Source: a virus
Length of the DNA: 45,328 nt
Strand: one strand, 5' to 3'
IMG/VR virus record: IMGVR_UViG_3300031708_000010
Span: 1-45,328 of that record
Shown: positions 16,408-24,789 of the stretch, one piece after another
Position numbering within the stretch: position 1 is the stretch's first letter
Layout: each line of letters begins with the position of its first letter
Translations under genes and position numbers: made by a program
Notes under the pieces: model-generated
What the model saw: the letters and a program-made list of their open reading frames with translations, nothing else
Told to the model about the DNA's origin: nothing
Database searches by the model: none

Positions 16408-16573
16408 AGGCGAGCCATCGGCGTCGCCACCAAGGCCGTGGCTTTGGTGGCGGCGGCGGATCAATCTTCCGTTGCGCATTGAGCAATGCAGCCACCGCCT
16501 TCTCGTAATAGATACGGCGATCAATCCCAAACGCCTTGTCGTAACGGCGATCTAATTCTTCCTTGTCCATCAT
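16346..16573 (-). CDS. Third gene of a minus-strand mini-operon
   Basis: A 75-residue protein starting MMDKEELDRRYDKAFGIDRR, with an acidic N-terminal helix, then PPPPPKPRPWWRRRW and a short hydrophobic/basic tail. The ATG overlaps the stop of the upstream minus-strand gene (ATGA), which supports real translation. The poly-proline then tryptophan/arginine pattern could associate with membrane. No known function; it runs against the late operon. Confidence 0.5.
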   Translation of the reverse strand: MMDKEELDRRYDKAFGIDRRIYYEKAVAALLNAQRKIDPPPPPKPRPWWRRRWLAFTRRLGTVLLGWGRALGGVD

Positions 16574-16809
16574 CTCACCTCGACTTCGACGAAGTAGATA
16601 CCCCTGAACTCTCCGAGCGTGACCCGAAGTTCGGCGGCTGAATAATTTGCCAATACGCTATCGGCATTATCTATCCAGCCCCCCGATGCCAGCTTCGCAT
16701 TGTCCAGGGTTAGGTGTGGCAATCTGATCAGTCGTCGCCATGGCCATGTGAGTCGTCGCGGTGGCCGCGGCGGCTCCGGTTCCGGCCCCCAGTTAAACCA
16801 CCGGCGCAT
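16570..16809 (-). CDS. Second gene of a minus-strand mini-operon
   Basis: A 79-residue protein from ATG 16809, chosen over the upstream ATG at 16860 because GGGGGAGG stands four bases before it. It begins MRRWFNWGPEPEPPRPPRR, again Trp/Pro/Arg-rich, and ends with a beta-like segment (LRVTLGEFRGIYFVEVEVR). It overlaps the preceding minus gene by 17 nt and the next by 4 nt, the spacing of a coupled operon. Function unknown. Confidence 0.5.
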   Translation of the reverse strand: MRRWFNWGPEPEPPRPPRRLTWPWRRLIRLPHLTLDNAKLASGGWIDNADSVLANYSAAELRVTLGEFRGIYFVEVEVR

Positions 16810-16984
16810 CGCACCTCCCCCGAGGCGTGAAATCCTTCTTATCAGGATCGCACCGTTCATAAATTGCGCCGCAGCCGTATCTGAGAGCGCCCCACAGCGT
16901 TCGATCGCACCACGCGCATACGTGCCTCCGCAGCCACGTTTGGCTGCGTCCCGATAACGCCACCGCTTCCTTCCCAGTCATCAT
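16793..16984 (-). CDS. First gene of a minus-strand mini-operon, cysteine-rich
   Basis: A 63-residue protein with start MMTGKEAVALSGRSQTWL, resembling a small helix-turn-helix, followed by CAWC, then YGCG and ERCD: four cysteines that could bind zinc. GAAAGGGG lies seven bases before the first ATG. It is transcribed away from 17015 and shares its upstream region with that gene. A small DNA- or RNA-binding regulator or an anti-host factor is possible; neither is shown by the sequence. Confidence 0.5.
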   Translation of the reverse strand: MMTGKEAVALSGRSQTWLRRHVCAWCDRTLWGALRYGCGAIYERCDPDKKDFTPRGRCDAPVV

Positions 16985-16990
16985 CGCAAA

Positions 16991-17007
16991 CCCCTTTCAA
17001 AGGAGGG
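16991..17007. promoter_or_regulatory. Back-to-back ribosome-binding sites
   Basis: The minus-strand site (GAAAGGGG, read from 16998 to 16991) and the plus-strand site (AAAGGAGGG, 16999-17007) touch. Their shared core CCTTTCAAAGG (16993-17003) is an odd palindrome. Thus 30 nt separate the two divergent start codons (16984 and 17015) and both need the same few bases. Antisense pairing between the two 5' ends is unavoidable if both are transcribed. Confidence 0.75.
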
Positions 17008-17014
17008 CACAACC

Positions 17015-17614
17015 ATGTCCGAACATGACGACAAGATCGCTCACCTGCAAGCCGTTGCCGACATGCTCAACATCAGCATCGAGGCGCTGCTCGCTACCCA
17101 GGCCCACGCGCTCAATCGGATCGAGTCCGAGGCCGAGGAGGCAGAGAACGTATTGCCGCCGCCGCCGATCGTATACCCAAACATGAAGTACAAGAAGTAC
17201 GTCTACCGCGAATATCCAAAACTTTTTTACCGCGGCTATATCCAGGACATCGAGCAGACCGAAACGCGCATCGTGCGCGACGAGAATGGCGGCATCTCAA
17301 ACAAGATCGTCGTGCGCGTGATCCCCGATCAGTTCGTCTGCGAGTACCGCGAGGTCAAAAATCGCGTCGAGGAGATGTCGCTCGACAACGACAACAGGAA
17401 GCTGGCGCTCGGCAAGCAGTGGCTCAACACCCATGCGGGCGCGCGCGATGCCGCGATCGAGGCCAAGAAGCATCAGAAGCCGATCACGGAGCGCGAGCCG
17501 ACTGCGGCCGAACTGAAGAGGGCCGAGGCGGAATACGCCTCCGCGCTGCTGAACGCTGCGGGGCCTAAAAGAGGAAGGCCGAGCAACGCAGCCAAGGCGG
17601 CCAAGGCGGCATAA
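17015..17614 (+). CDS. Unknown head/neck-region protein
   Basis: A 199-residue protein with an excellent site (AAAGGAGGG) before ATG 17015. The N-terminal 45 residues look like a helix-turn-helix or helical hairpin (LQAVADMLNISIEALLATQ). The centre is Tyr/Pro-rich with a likely beta hairpin (KKYVYREYPKLFYRGYIQD, then NKIVVRVIPDQFV). The tail is a charged helix ending in KRGRPSNAAKAAKAA, a basic DNA-contacting type of end. It directly precedes the gp4-like gene. No family recognised. Confidence 0.6.
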   Translation: MSEHDDKIAHLQAVADMLNISIEALLATQAHALNRIESEAEEAENVLPPPPIVYPNMKYKKYVYREYPKLFYRGYIQDIEQTETRIVRDENGGISNKIVVRVIPDQFVCEYREVKNRVEEMSLDNDNRKLALGKQWLNTHAGARDAAIEAKKHQKPITEREPTAAELKRAEAEYASALLNAAGPKRGRPSNAAKAAKAA

Positions 17615-18409
17615 GTGCCCCTCACTCAAGGCACCTTCGGCACGTTCGCGAGCGCGAGGGACATCTGCACCGAGGCCCTGACCGTTTCCGGCATCGTCGG
17701 AGACGGCCAGACCGCATCTGGCAACATGGTAAACGCCACTTTCGGCCGGCTCAACCGCATGCTGTCGCAATGGCAGCTGCAGCGCTGGTTGATCTGGCAC
17801 TTGGTCGAAAACAAGGTGATCGGGAATGGAATTCTCGGAGGCGACCAGAACCCATTTCTGATCGGGCCGGGCGGAATGGTGCTGGCGCCGAACGGAACGC
17901 CGCTTCCCTTGTATCCCCGCCCCGACCGCATCGAATTCGCCTTCCTGCGGCAGACGATCCCGACCCAGCCGAACAACATCGATTATCCGCTCGAACAGAT
18001 GTTTTCCTATGAGGACTGGGCGAACATCGCGCTCAAGACGCTCGGCTCGTTCCCGAGCTATTTTTTCTACGATCCCGCGACACCGCTCGGAAAACTCTAC
18101 GTCTGGCCGGTAATGTTCCCGACCGGGCTCTACGAGACCCACATCATCACCAAGGAAGTGCTGGGCGGATTCGCTTCGCTCGCCACCGCGGTGCTGCTGC
18201 CCGGCGCCTACGAGCCGGCGATGTCGTGGAACCTCGCGCGGATCACCCGCATCGCGTTCCGCCGGCCGCCAGACCCTGAGCTAAACAAAGAAGCAAAGAA
18301 GGCGCTCAACATCATCCGCATGCCCAACGCGCAGGTGCCGCGGCTGGTGATGCCACCAGACCTTGTTCGGCCCGGAATTTTCAACATTTTCAGTGACCAA
18401 ATACGCTGA
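17615..18409 (+). CDS. P22 gp4-like head completion / tail accessory protein
   Basis: A 264-residue protein starting at GTG 17615, which begins as the previous stop ends. The N-terminal half has the pattern of this family: DICTEALTVSGIVGDGQTAS, then a long helix with LNRMLSQWQLQRWLIW, and YPLEQMFSYEDWANIALK. The second half holds PGAYEPAMSWNLARITRIAF. In P22, gp4 binds the portal ring and begins to close the filled head. Its place before the gp10-like gene agrees with that role. The GTG start and the family call are both well supported. Confidence 0.82.
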   Translation: MPLTQGTFGTFASARDICTEALTVSGIVGDGQTASGNMVNATFGRLNRMLSQWQLQRWLIWHLVENKVIGNGILGGDQNPFLIGPGGMVLAPNGTPLPLYPRPDRIEFAFLRQTIPTQPNNIDYPLEQMFSYEDWANIALKTLGSFPSYFFYDPATPLGKLYVWPVMFPTGLYETHIITKEVLGGFASLATAVLLPGAYEPAMSWNLARITRIAFRRPPDPELNKEAKKALNIIRMPNAQVPRLVMPPDLVRPGIFNIFSDQIR

Positions 18410-18483
18410 GACGCAGCGACTTCCAGCATGTTGACAATACAATATCAAGTTTGATACGCCGCCCGCTATCGCAAGAAAGGAAA

Positions 18484-19020
18484 ATGACCATGTTTGCTCC
18501 CGCCCGTCTACGCTCCATCGCCATAGCCGTCGCCCTCGTCCTGGCGGGTATCGGCATCTCTCTCGCGCCTGCTCTCGTCATCCGCTTCGCCCATGCGACG
18601 CTCAGCCTGCCTGGCGTCAACGGTCCGTTCCTAGGCGATCAGAATACAAACCTCTATTCGGTCGCCAACGCCATCAACAACAACAACCAGCTCGCGTTCA
18701 CCCCGGCGATCTCTGCTTCACAGACCGTTGGGCAGGCGAACTGCACCCAGCTGACGACCCCGCTCAATGATGTGACCATCTCGGCATCAACCGGCTATGT
18801 GTGCCTGCCGACGGCGACTGCTGGACGTGTAGTCTGGATTTATAATCCGACCGGACAGACCGTAGATATCTACAGTTCGGCGACGTCATTTGTCTCCGGC
18901 ACTGCTGACACGATCAACGGCCAGCCCGGCACGACGGCCTACGCCAAGATGACCACCGGCCTTAGCGTGACCTGTTTCGCGGCGGCCAACGGCGCATGGG
19001 CCTGCATCAGCGGCTCGTAA
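18484..19020 (+). CDS. Exported small beta protein between gp4- and gp10-like genes
   Basis: A 178-residue protein from ATG 18484 (AAGAAAGG ahead). Residues 1-40 form a Sec signal peptide (RLRSIAIAVALVLAGIGIS then AHA-T). Residues 40-70 contain GVNGPFLGDQNTNLYSVANAINNNN, an anchor-like stretch. The rest is a small Thr/Ser-rich beta domain with paired cysteines (TGYVCLPTATAGRVVWIYN, then VTCFAAANGAWACISG) of the sort seen in phage tail caps. A signal peptide in the middle of head-completion genes is unexpected. An inverted repeat TATCAA-GT-TTGATA lies upstream near 18443-18456. Confidence 0.55.
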   Translation: MTMFAPARLRSIAIAVALVLAGIGISLAPALVIRFAHATLSLPGVNGPFLGDQNTNLYSVANAINNNNQLAFTPAISASQTVGQANCTQLTTPLNDVTISASTGYVCLPTATAGRVVWIYNPTGQTVDIYSSATSFVSGTADTINGQPGTTAYAKMTTGLSVTCFAAANGAWACISGS

Positions 19021-19021
19021 A

Positions 19022-20578
19022 ATGGCTCGCACTTCGCTGCTCGGTGGCGCCTACAGCAGCGCAAGCTTGATCGCGGCGGCGCAGAAATCCGTCAATCTGT
19101 ATCCCGAGGCCGTCCCGGAGAAAACGAGAGAGGGAGTCCAGGCGGTCAACCGCATGCGGGCCGGCCGCCGCATCCTCTCCACCTGCCCGAACCCAGGTCG
19201 CGGCCGCTGCCTCTACCGCGCCACCACGCCGAGCAATCCGGCGCTGACGAACATCTGCGACCTCTACGCCGTGGTAGACACTGGCGTATGGTGGATCGAC
19301 CAAAATTACACATGGAAGCTGCTCGGCAACCTCCAGGCCCCGGGCTCGACGCCATGCTACATGGTCGACAATGGCCAGGAGCTGATGCTGGTCGACGGCT
19401 CGCCCACCGGCTATTCGATCAACCTGACCACCCGCGTGTTCACCATCATCGGCGATCCCAATTTCCTCGGCGCCGACATGGTGGACGTAATGGACACGTT
19501 CATCGTGTTCAACATCATCAACACCGGGAACTGGGGCGCAACGCTTTCCAACCAGATTTCATTCAACGCGCTTGACTTCGGCTCGATCACCGCGTTCCCA
19601 GGCATCATTCGTAGCCTCGCCATCGTCGAGCGCGAGGTGTGGCTCTTCACCGACCTGGCCGGCGAGGTCTGGTACAACGCCGGGCTGCAGGGATTTACCT
19701 TCCAGGAGGCGCCAAGCGTAGTCATCCATCACGGCACCTGCGCGAAATACTCCATCGCAAAAAACGATTCCCAGGTCTATTGGCTGTCGCAGTCGCCGCA
19801 GGGCGCCCGCATGCTCATGACGAACAACGGCCGCGCCGCAAAGCGTATCTCTAATTTCGCGATCGAGGACGAATGGAAAAAGTACGCCTATGTCGGCGAT
19901 GCGATCGGCGGCTGCTACCAGATCGACGGCCACAATTTCTATGCGATCCACTTCCCCACGATGGATAAAACGTGGGTCTACGACGAGGCGCTAGGAGACC
20001 CTGGCGTGGCATGGCATGAAGAGAATTACCTGGACGTCAACGGCGTCCTGCGCCGCATGCGAGACTGCTTCTACTCGTTTGCCTATGACACGAGCGTTTC
20101 GCTGGACTTCTCGAACGGCTCGCTCTACGCGATCGACATCCAGACCTACGTGGACCAGATTTCGACGACGCAATCCCAGCCCATCCCGTGGTTGCGCCGC
20201 CTGCCGCATATGGTTGGCGACAAGTTCCAGCGCACCGTCTGGGACTGGTTGATTGCCGATATCGAGGTGGGCAACGACCCCGGGACGATCTCCGGGGCAT
20301 CCGGCTCCGGCTTTTCTTCCGGCTTTTCTTCCGGATTCGGCGGATCAGGCAGCGTCGCCATCAATCCTCTGGTCTCGTTGCGCATGAGCGACGACCGCGG
20401 CAGGAGCTGGGGAAATTACATGACGCAGACCATGGGGCTGGTCGGGCAATACGACACCGCCGTAACATGGTGGAATCTCGGTCAGTCCCGCGATAAGGTG
20501 TTCGAGCTGAGCGGCGCATCTAACCAAAGGTTTTCGCTGCTCGGCGTGTTCACCGATGCGGTAGAGGGAGAGACCTGA
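19022..20578 (+). CDS. P22 gp10-like packaged-DNA stabilisation protein
   Basis: A 518-residue protein, similar in size to P22 gp10 (472). It begins ARTSLLGGAYSSASLIAAAQ and SVNLYPEAVPEK, the typical opening of this family. Repeated beta-propeller-like strands follow (LYAVVDTGVWWIDQNYTWKLL, ELMLVDGSPTGYSINLTTRVF, EVWLFTDLAGEVWYNAG). Near residue 430 a 15-nt DNA repeat gives GSGFSSGFSSGFGGSG, probably a flexible loop. The C-terminal segment LRMSDDRGRSWGNYMTQTMG is characteristic. It joins gp4 and the tail needle/spikes in the P22 model. Start ATG 19022 comes one base after the previous stop. Confidence 0.88.
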   Translation: MARTSLLGGAYSSASLIAAAQKSVNLYPEAVPEKTREGVQAVNRMRAGRRILSTCPNPGRGRCLYRATTPSNPALTNICDLYAVVDTGVWWIDQNYTWKLLGNLQAPGSTPCYMVDNGQELMLVDGSPTGYSINLTTRVFTIIGDPNFLGADMVDVMDTFIVFNIINTGNWGATLSNQISFNALDFGSITAFPGIIRSLAIVEREVWLFTDLAGEVWYNAGLQGFTFQEAPSVVIHHGTCAKYSIAKNDSQVYWLSQSPQGARMLMTNNGRAAKRISNFAIEDEWKKYAYVGDAIGGCYQIDGHNFYAIHFPTMDKTWVYDEALGDPGVAWHEENYLDVNGVLRRMRDCFYSFAYDTSVSLDFSNGSLYAIDIQTYVDQISTTQSQPIPWLRRLPHMVGDKFQRTVWDWLIADIEVGNDPGTISGASGSGFSSGFSSGFGGSGSVAINPLVSLRMSDDRGRSWGNYMTQTMGLVGQYDTAVTWWNLGQSRDKVFELSGASNQRFSLLGVFTDAVEGET

Positions 20579-20848
20579 ATGGCGTTCATCATGATTTACG
20601 ATCCGCTCTTCGACGAGAGTTTTCAGAGCGAGATCGCGATCGGAACCGCGCGAAAGGCTATTGCCTCCGGCGTCGTCAATGTGTCGGAAACGCCATTCGA
20701 CGGGCTTCCGATAGCATCCAGGTTCCGGAGCGACAGGCATCCAGGGTGGGCAGACGCCGTCGATGGAGGATCATCCGATGAAAGTACAAACCGCCGAGCA
20801 GCTGCGCCAGGAAATGGAAAAAATCATCGACGCGGTCACCGCTCCTGA
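20579..20848 (+). CDS. Unknown small protein after the gp10-like gene
   Basis: An 89-residue frame starting right after the gp10-like stop. Residues 1-60 look genuine (MAFIMIYDPLFDESFQSE, then IATGTARK-like basic/helical pattern and NVSETPFDGLP). The last 24 residues overlap the start of the next frame and are low in order, so the natural end may be near 20775 through a frameshift. Function unknown. Confidence 0.45.
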   Translation: MAFIMIYDPLFDESFQSEIAIGTARKAIASGVVNVSETPFDGLPIASRFRSDRHPGWADAVDGGSSDESTNRRAAAPGNGKNHRRGHRS

Positions 20849-21083
20849 CTCCTTACCGGGTAAGATCATGCACGCAAAGAGAATCAACCACAGGCAGACG
20901 CCGTCGAATGGGAGGCCTGATGCATCCGATCCAAAAGATCATAATCGCGATGACGATATGTCAGGTCATCCAGATGATCTATACGCTTCGGCGAGTGCAT
21001 GCGGCTCACCGCGGCCTGCGGTATTTGGTCGAGATGCTGCCTCTCGTACTAGCGGTGACCGCCCTCGTGGTGCTGGTGCTTAG
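20778..21083 (+). CDS. Short helical protein, end uncertain
   Basis: Starts at ATG 20778 with GGAGG nine bases ahead; residues 1-35 (MKVQTAEQLRQEMEKIIDAV and on) form a clear helix. Beyond about 20910 the frame runs through the gene for a membrane protein in another frame and the residues become disorderly, so the real product may be shorter or shift frame. The ribosome region here is duplicated at 20893-20907. Function unknown. Confidence 0.35.
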   Translation: MKVQTAEQLRQEMEKIIDAVTAPDSLPGKIMHAKRINHRQTPSNGRPDASDPKDHNRDDDMSGHPDDLYASASACGSPRPAVFGRDAASRTSGDRPRGAGA

Positions 21084-21117
21084 ACTGTTCGACCTCTTGC
21101 CTTATATCGGTGTCTGA
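20920..21117 (+). CDS. Small two-helix membrane protein
   Basis: A 65-residue protein from ATG 20920 with GGGAGG five bases ahead. Two hydrophobic segments (IIIAMTICQVIQMIYTL and LPLVLAVTALVVLVLRLF) are separated by a basic loop (RRVHAAHRGLR), so both ends probably face the same side. The size fits a holin- or toxin-like membrane protein, but the lysis genes are far downstream. The TGA at 21115-21117 ends one base before the ATG of the spike gene. Confidence 0.55.
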   Translation: MHPIQKIIIAMTICQVIQMIYTLRRVHAAHRGLRYLVEMLPLVLAVTALVVLVLRLFDLLPYIGV

Positions 21118-21118
21118 T

Positions 21119-22798
21119 ATGCGCGTCATAAGACTCGCGTTAATCGCATTGTTAGCGCTGACGGCGGCCGTCGCGCATGCCCAAACCGGCAGCCCCAAGA
21201 CTACGCCACAACTCAATATCGAGATCAATTCGAGTTGCCCCAACAATACGATCGGACTATGCACACCATTCATTTACCGCCAAAACCTGCTCGACATGAT
21301 CGCGTCCGGCACCCCTGCCTTTGGAGTCTCGCTGGACTCGTTTGGGGCCAATCATGACGGAGTGACCGACGACACCACCGCGCTGATAGCAGCAGAAACA
21401 TTCCTGGGAACCGGTGGCGGGTATGGATTCGGCGGCGGTATTATTCAGCTCACTTGCGCCTACAGTTATTTATTTGCGACCAATCATCAGATACCGCCAG
21501 GAATCATCATTCGTCACTGCACTCCAGAGGCGTTGGTGTTCGGAGACGCCGCCAGTGGAGCACCTTTCGCCAGCAACGGGCACATCAATCTTAGTGCAAC
21601 GTGGACGCTTACTAATGTCAGCGGCGTAATCGATGCGGTGATACTCAATCCTGCTTGCACATTCCCCGCGACCAGCCTTGCCTGCTATAGCGGAACGGCG
21701 CTGCAGCTGCTCGCTATCGGCGGGGGAGGAGTAGTTGCCGATGATATCGTCAATGCGCTCATTGTCGGCTATAAAACATGCTTCGACGGAACCGCTGGCG
21801 GAAACAGGTTAAACCTGACTATTCACTGCGATTCAAATGGGGTTCTTTCAACCGACACCGGCGTTATCCTAGGTAGGAGCGACGACCGAGGCACATTTAC
21901 GATCGATACGTTTCCATATGGCACTACGGAACTAGCAAGTCCCATTTTGACTCGCACCGGAACTGGCATTCATTTGCTCAATGCAGACACTGCCGGTATG
22001 GTGTTTCCAAGGCTTTTAGATCTTGGGCATCAGACCGGGGTGATCCTGGAGGGGTCCGGCGGGATCGAGGTAGGTCAGATATGGACCGACACGAATTCAG
22101 GCTATGGACTTATCATCAACGGCTTGGCTGGAGGAGCCAACTTTCACACGATATTCTCTTACACAGGTGGAGGAGTATCGGTCCAAAGCGCTGCAGGAAC
22201 CGGAATCCACATAGATTACATGTTCTGCAGTGGGGTAATTTCCGGACCAAATGAAACTTGCCTCAACGTTACCACCGGACATGTCGGCATCGACGAATTC
22301 GATATTGCCTATGCCACAGGGTATGGACTCGTGGTCACCACCACGACGGCGTTCGTCGATATAGGGACCATGAACTGGAAGATGGTGAATGGGGGCTCGC
22401 CGCCTTACATAGCATACGGTTTGGTGGGGGCGACATGCAATCAGATCACAATCAGAGAGCGCCACACCGATCTCGGTGGCAGCGCTTCTCTGTTCGGCTC
22501 GAACGTATGTGTGTATCCGACCATCGCCAGCGCCACAACGCTGGCGATTCCGGCGGATATAGACCTGTTGCAGGTCACCGGCACCATCACGATCAATCTC
22601 ATCGGCGGGGTGTGGGGCAATCGTCAGCTAATGCTTGAATTTGCAGGCATTGCGACGGTGAACGACAAATCTACGGCAAGCGGGAATATTTCGCTTGCCG
22701 GATCGACCAATTTTACGTCCAGTGCGGGCGCCATCCTGGTTCTTAATTACGATCAAACGGCAAATTTGTGGCGCCAGGTGTCAAGCTCTAAACCATGA
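21119..22798 (+). CDS. Signal-peptide-bearing beta-helix tailspike-like protein
   Basis: A 559-residue protein from ATG 21119. Residues 1-21 are a Sec signal peptide cut after AHA. Residues 25-65 carry the segment NIEINSSCPNNTIGLCTPF then RQNLLDMIAS, a tail-attachment pattern shared with the next gene. Residues 70-90 read FGANHDGVTDDTTALIAAE, the classic entry to a pectate-lyase-type right-handed beta-helix. Repetitive strand turns run to about residue 460, with a C-terminal cap of small beta strands. Such proteins bind or cut surface polysaccharide. Catalytic residues cannot be assigned from the sequence. Confidence 0.72.
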   Translation: MRVIRLALIALLALTAAVAHAQTGSPKTTPQLNIEINSSCPNNTIGLCTPFIYRQNLLDMIASGTPAFGVSLDSFGANHDGVTDDTTALIAAETFLGTGGGYGFGGGIIQLTCAYSYLFATNHQIPPGIIIRHCTPEALVFGDAASGAPFASNGHINLSATWTLTNVSGVIDAVILNPACTFPATSLACYSGTALQLLAIGGGGVVADDIVNALIVGYKTCFDGTAGGNRLNLTIHCDSNGVLSTDTGVILGRSDDRGTFTIDTFPYGTTELASPILTRTGTGIHLLNADTAGMVFPRLLDLGHQTGVILEGSGGIEVGQIWTDTNSGYGLIINGLAGGANFHTIFSYTGGGVSVQSAAGTGIHIDYMFCSGVISGPNETCLNVTTGHVGIDEFDIAYATGYGLVVTTTTAFVDIGTMNWKMVNGGSPPYIAYGLVGATCNQITIRERHTDLGGSASLFGSNVCVYPTIASATTLAIPADIDLLQVTGTITINLIGGVWGNRQLMLEFAGIATVNDKSTASGNISLAGSTNFTSSAGAILVLNYDQTANLWRQVSSSKP

Positions 22799-22810
22799 CG
22801 AGCGAGGTCC

Positions 22811-24547
22811 ATGATGCGTCTAATCCGGCTCGTGCTATCGGTCCTGCTGATCCTCATTACCGCCGCTCATGCGCAGACGGGAAGCGCGCAGACTCCGTCA
22901 TATTTGAATACCGAGGTAAACGCTCTTTTTCCAAATAATACGCTTGGCTTGATCAGCCCTTTCGATCTCCGGCAGGTGACTCTCGATACGATCGCCAGCT
23001 CGTGCAATCAGTCCGTTGTTACTTGCGTGACCGCAACCGTTCTGCAGCGCAATTGCTACATAGGCAATGGGGTGTCAAATCCATTGTCTTCCGTCAGCTC
23101 GTGCAACGGCTACAACACGACCGGTTGGACGCTCGCACAGTGGCAAGCGCTGCTTCCTGCGGCTGCGGCACTGACCGATCAAGTGGATTGGGCAGCCATC
23201 CAGTCCATCATAAATGCCGCGTCCGGCCCGATCTCCATCAGCCTACCGCCAAGCACGGCGATGCTCAACAAGCCCTTATCCGTATGTAATCAAAGCGTGT
23301 CGTTCTTCGGAAGCGGAAGCCGCTCGAATAATACAACTGGAGCCGCCGGAACGACACTTTTAAATTTCATCAACAATACCGACGGAGTCGATCACTGCAC
23401 CAGTTCCACCACGGTGCTGATGATGCAGGACATCTCGCTTAACTCCACTACACTGACCGGAACCATCTGGGGAATAAACGATCAATCTGCTAACTACACA
23501 TACTTACGTAACGTGTTCATCAACGGGTTTAACTATGGTATTAATTTTAATAACCCGGGTGGAACGCGACTTCTAAGCGTATTTATGGCCAACGGACAGG
23601 CTGGTGGTGTGGACACGGGAAGTACGGCAGTTCTCTATACGGGAAAGGGATTTGTCAACCACATCCAAGACACTCTGGCCCAGGGATTTGCAATTAGCTT
23701 TAACTTCGACTCGACACCGATTGTGGAGGGCCTGGAGGACATTCAAGTTTTGAACTCGGCCTGCGGCGGCACATGGAAATGCATAATCATCGGGAGCACT
23801 CTCACCACGTACGGCCCATTCAACTACAGCTTCATCAACATGAGCGTCGACGCCGCCGGTAGTTTCCTGTTTGCGGGTGAATGCAACGACATCGTCGTGA
23901 TTGGCGGCAATTGGCTTGGTGACGCGGCCGTCGGGAGCTGGACTGGCGGCTCGAACATGATCGACCTCGGCACCGCAACTACGGGCTGCCACAGCGTGCG
24001 ATTGCGTGACATGTGGATATCTCCAGGCGCCGTTACATGGAATAGCGCCATTACAGCCGAAGCTGTCGTCACCGACGTGATAATGGACGGGCTCCACATC
24101 GAAACGAACGCGGCAACCATCTCAGGGTCATGGATTCAAGTTGCGAACGGGGCAACTCAAGTGCTAGAGCACAATACACAGTGGACAAACTTTTTTGCTG
24201 CCGCTGCGCCGCCGAGCAACGCTATCGGCAATTTCAGCGCGTCACCGACCAACAAGCTGCAGAGCACGACTCTTGGGCTTCCTACATTGTCGTCTTGCGG
24301 GACAAGTCCGTCGCTTAGTTCAGGTTCCAACGGAGAGCAGGGCACGGTAACTATGGGGACCGCTTCCCCGACCGGATGCACGCTGACATTCCCGGCGCCA
24401 AATCGGGCGGTGGCGCCATCATGTATCGTGGTGAGCCGCACGCCGGGAACGCCCGTGACGCCAACGACGGTTTCGATCTCGCAAATCGTATGGACCAACT
24501 CCGGAACCAGCAGTCTTGTCGTCGACTACAAATGCACACCAAATTAG
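22811..24547 (+). CDS. Second signal-peptide-bearing beta-helix protein
   Basis: A 578-residue protein. Its signal peptide (MMRLIRLVLSVLLILITAAHA-Q) and following segment (LNTEVNALFPNNTLGL, SPFDLRQVTLDTIAS) are homologous to the previous gene. The body has beta-helix turns rich in Asn, Gly and Thr (VFINGFNYGINFNNPGG, NDIVVIGGNWLG). The last 80 residues form a distinct two-cysteine beta domain (SCGTSPSLSSGSNGEQGTV, ending LVVDYKC). It could be a paralogue retargeted to another glycan. No catalytic residues assigned. Confidence 0.68.
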   Translation: MMRLIRLVLSVLLILITAAHAQTGSAQTPSYLNTEVNALFPNNTLGLISPFDLRQVTLDTIASSCNQSVVTCVTATVLQRNCYIGNGVSNPLSSVSSCNGYNTTGWTLAQWQALLPAAAALTDQVDWAAIQSIINAASGPISISLPPSTAMLNKPLSVCNQSVSFFGSGSRSNNTTGAAGTTLLNFINNTDGVDHCTSSTTVLMMQDISLNSTTLTGTIWGINDQSANYTYLRNVFINGFNYGINFNNPGGTRLLSVFMANGQAGGVDTGSTAVLYTGKGFVNHIQDTLAQGFAISFNFDSTPIVEGLEDIQVLNSACGGTWKCIIIGSTLTTYGPFNYSFINMSVDAAGSFLFAGECNDIVVIGGNWLGDAAVGSWTGGSNMIDLGTATTGCHSVRLRDMWISPGAVTWNSAITAEAVVTDVIMDGLHIETNAATISGSWIQVANGATQVLEHNTQWTNFFAAAAPPSNAIGNFSASPTNKLQSTTLGLPTLSSCGTSPSLSSGSNGEQGTVTMGTASPTGCTLTFPAPNRAVAPSCIVVSRTPGTPVTPTTVSISQIVWTNSGTSSLVVDYKCTPN

Positions 24548-24560
24548 CAGGAGATTTACG

Positions 24561-24773
24561 ATGTGGATAATCGTCTCGCTCGTCACGGCCGCTGTGTTCG
24601 GGGCACACCCTCACGAGTTCTCCAGCAACAGGCATTTCGATACCGAGCAGGCCTGTAAGGACTACATGCAGCGCGACTCCGAGGAACTTATACTTGAAAT
24701 ATACAATACGTACGGAGAGCAAGGGGAACTCTTACTAGAGTCCCATTGCGAGATCGACGGGGAACCGGCTTGA
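24561..24773 (+). CDS. Small exported protein
   Basis: A 70-residue protein from ATG 24561 (AGGAG upstream). A short hydrophobic start (MWIIVSLVTAAVFGAHP) suggests a signal peptide or N-terminal anchor. The mature part is acidic with two cysteines (QACKDYM and SHCEIDG) likely to form a disulfide outside the cytoplasm. Possibly a periplasmic factor; function unknown. Confidence 0.5.
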   Translation: MWIIVSLVTAAVFGAHPHEFSSNRHFDTEQACKDYMQRDSEELILEIYNTYGEQGELLLESHCEIDGEPA

Positions 24774-24789
24774 ACATTGCGCGGACGCC

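Noticed and set aside
18431-18456. TTGACA followed by an inverted repeat upstream of 18484
   Set aside because: The -35-like box is perfect, but no -10 box lies at a workable distance.
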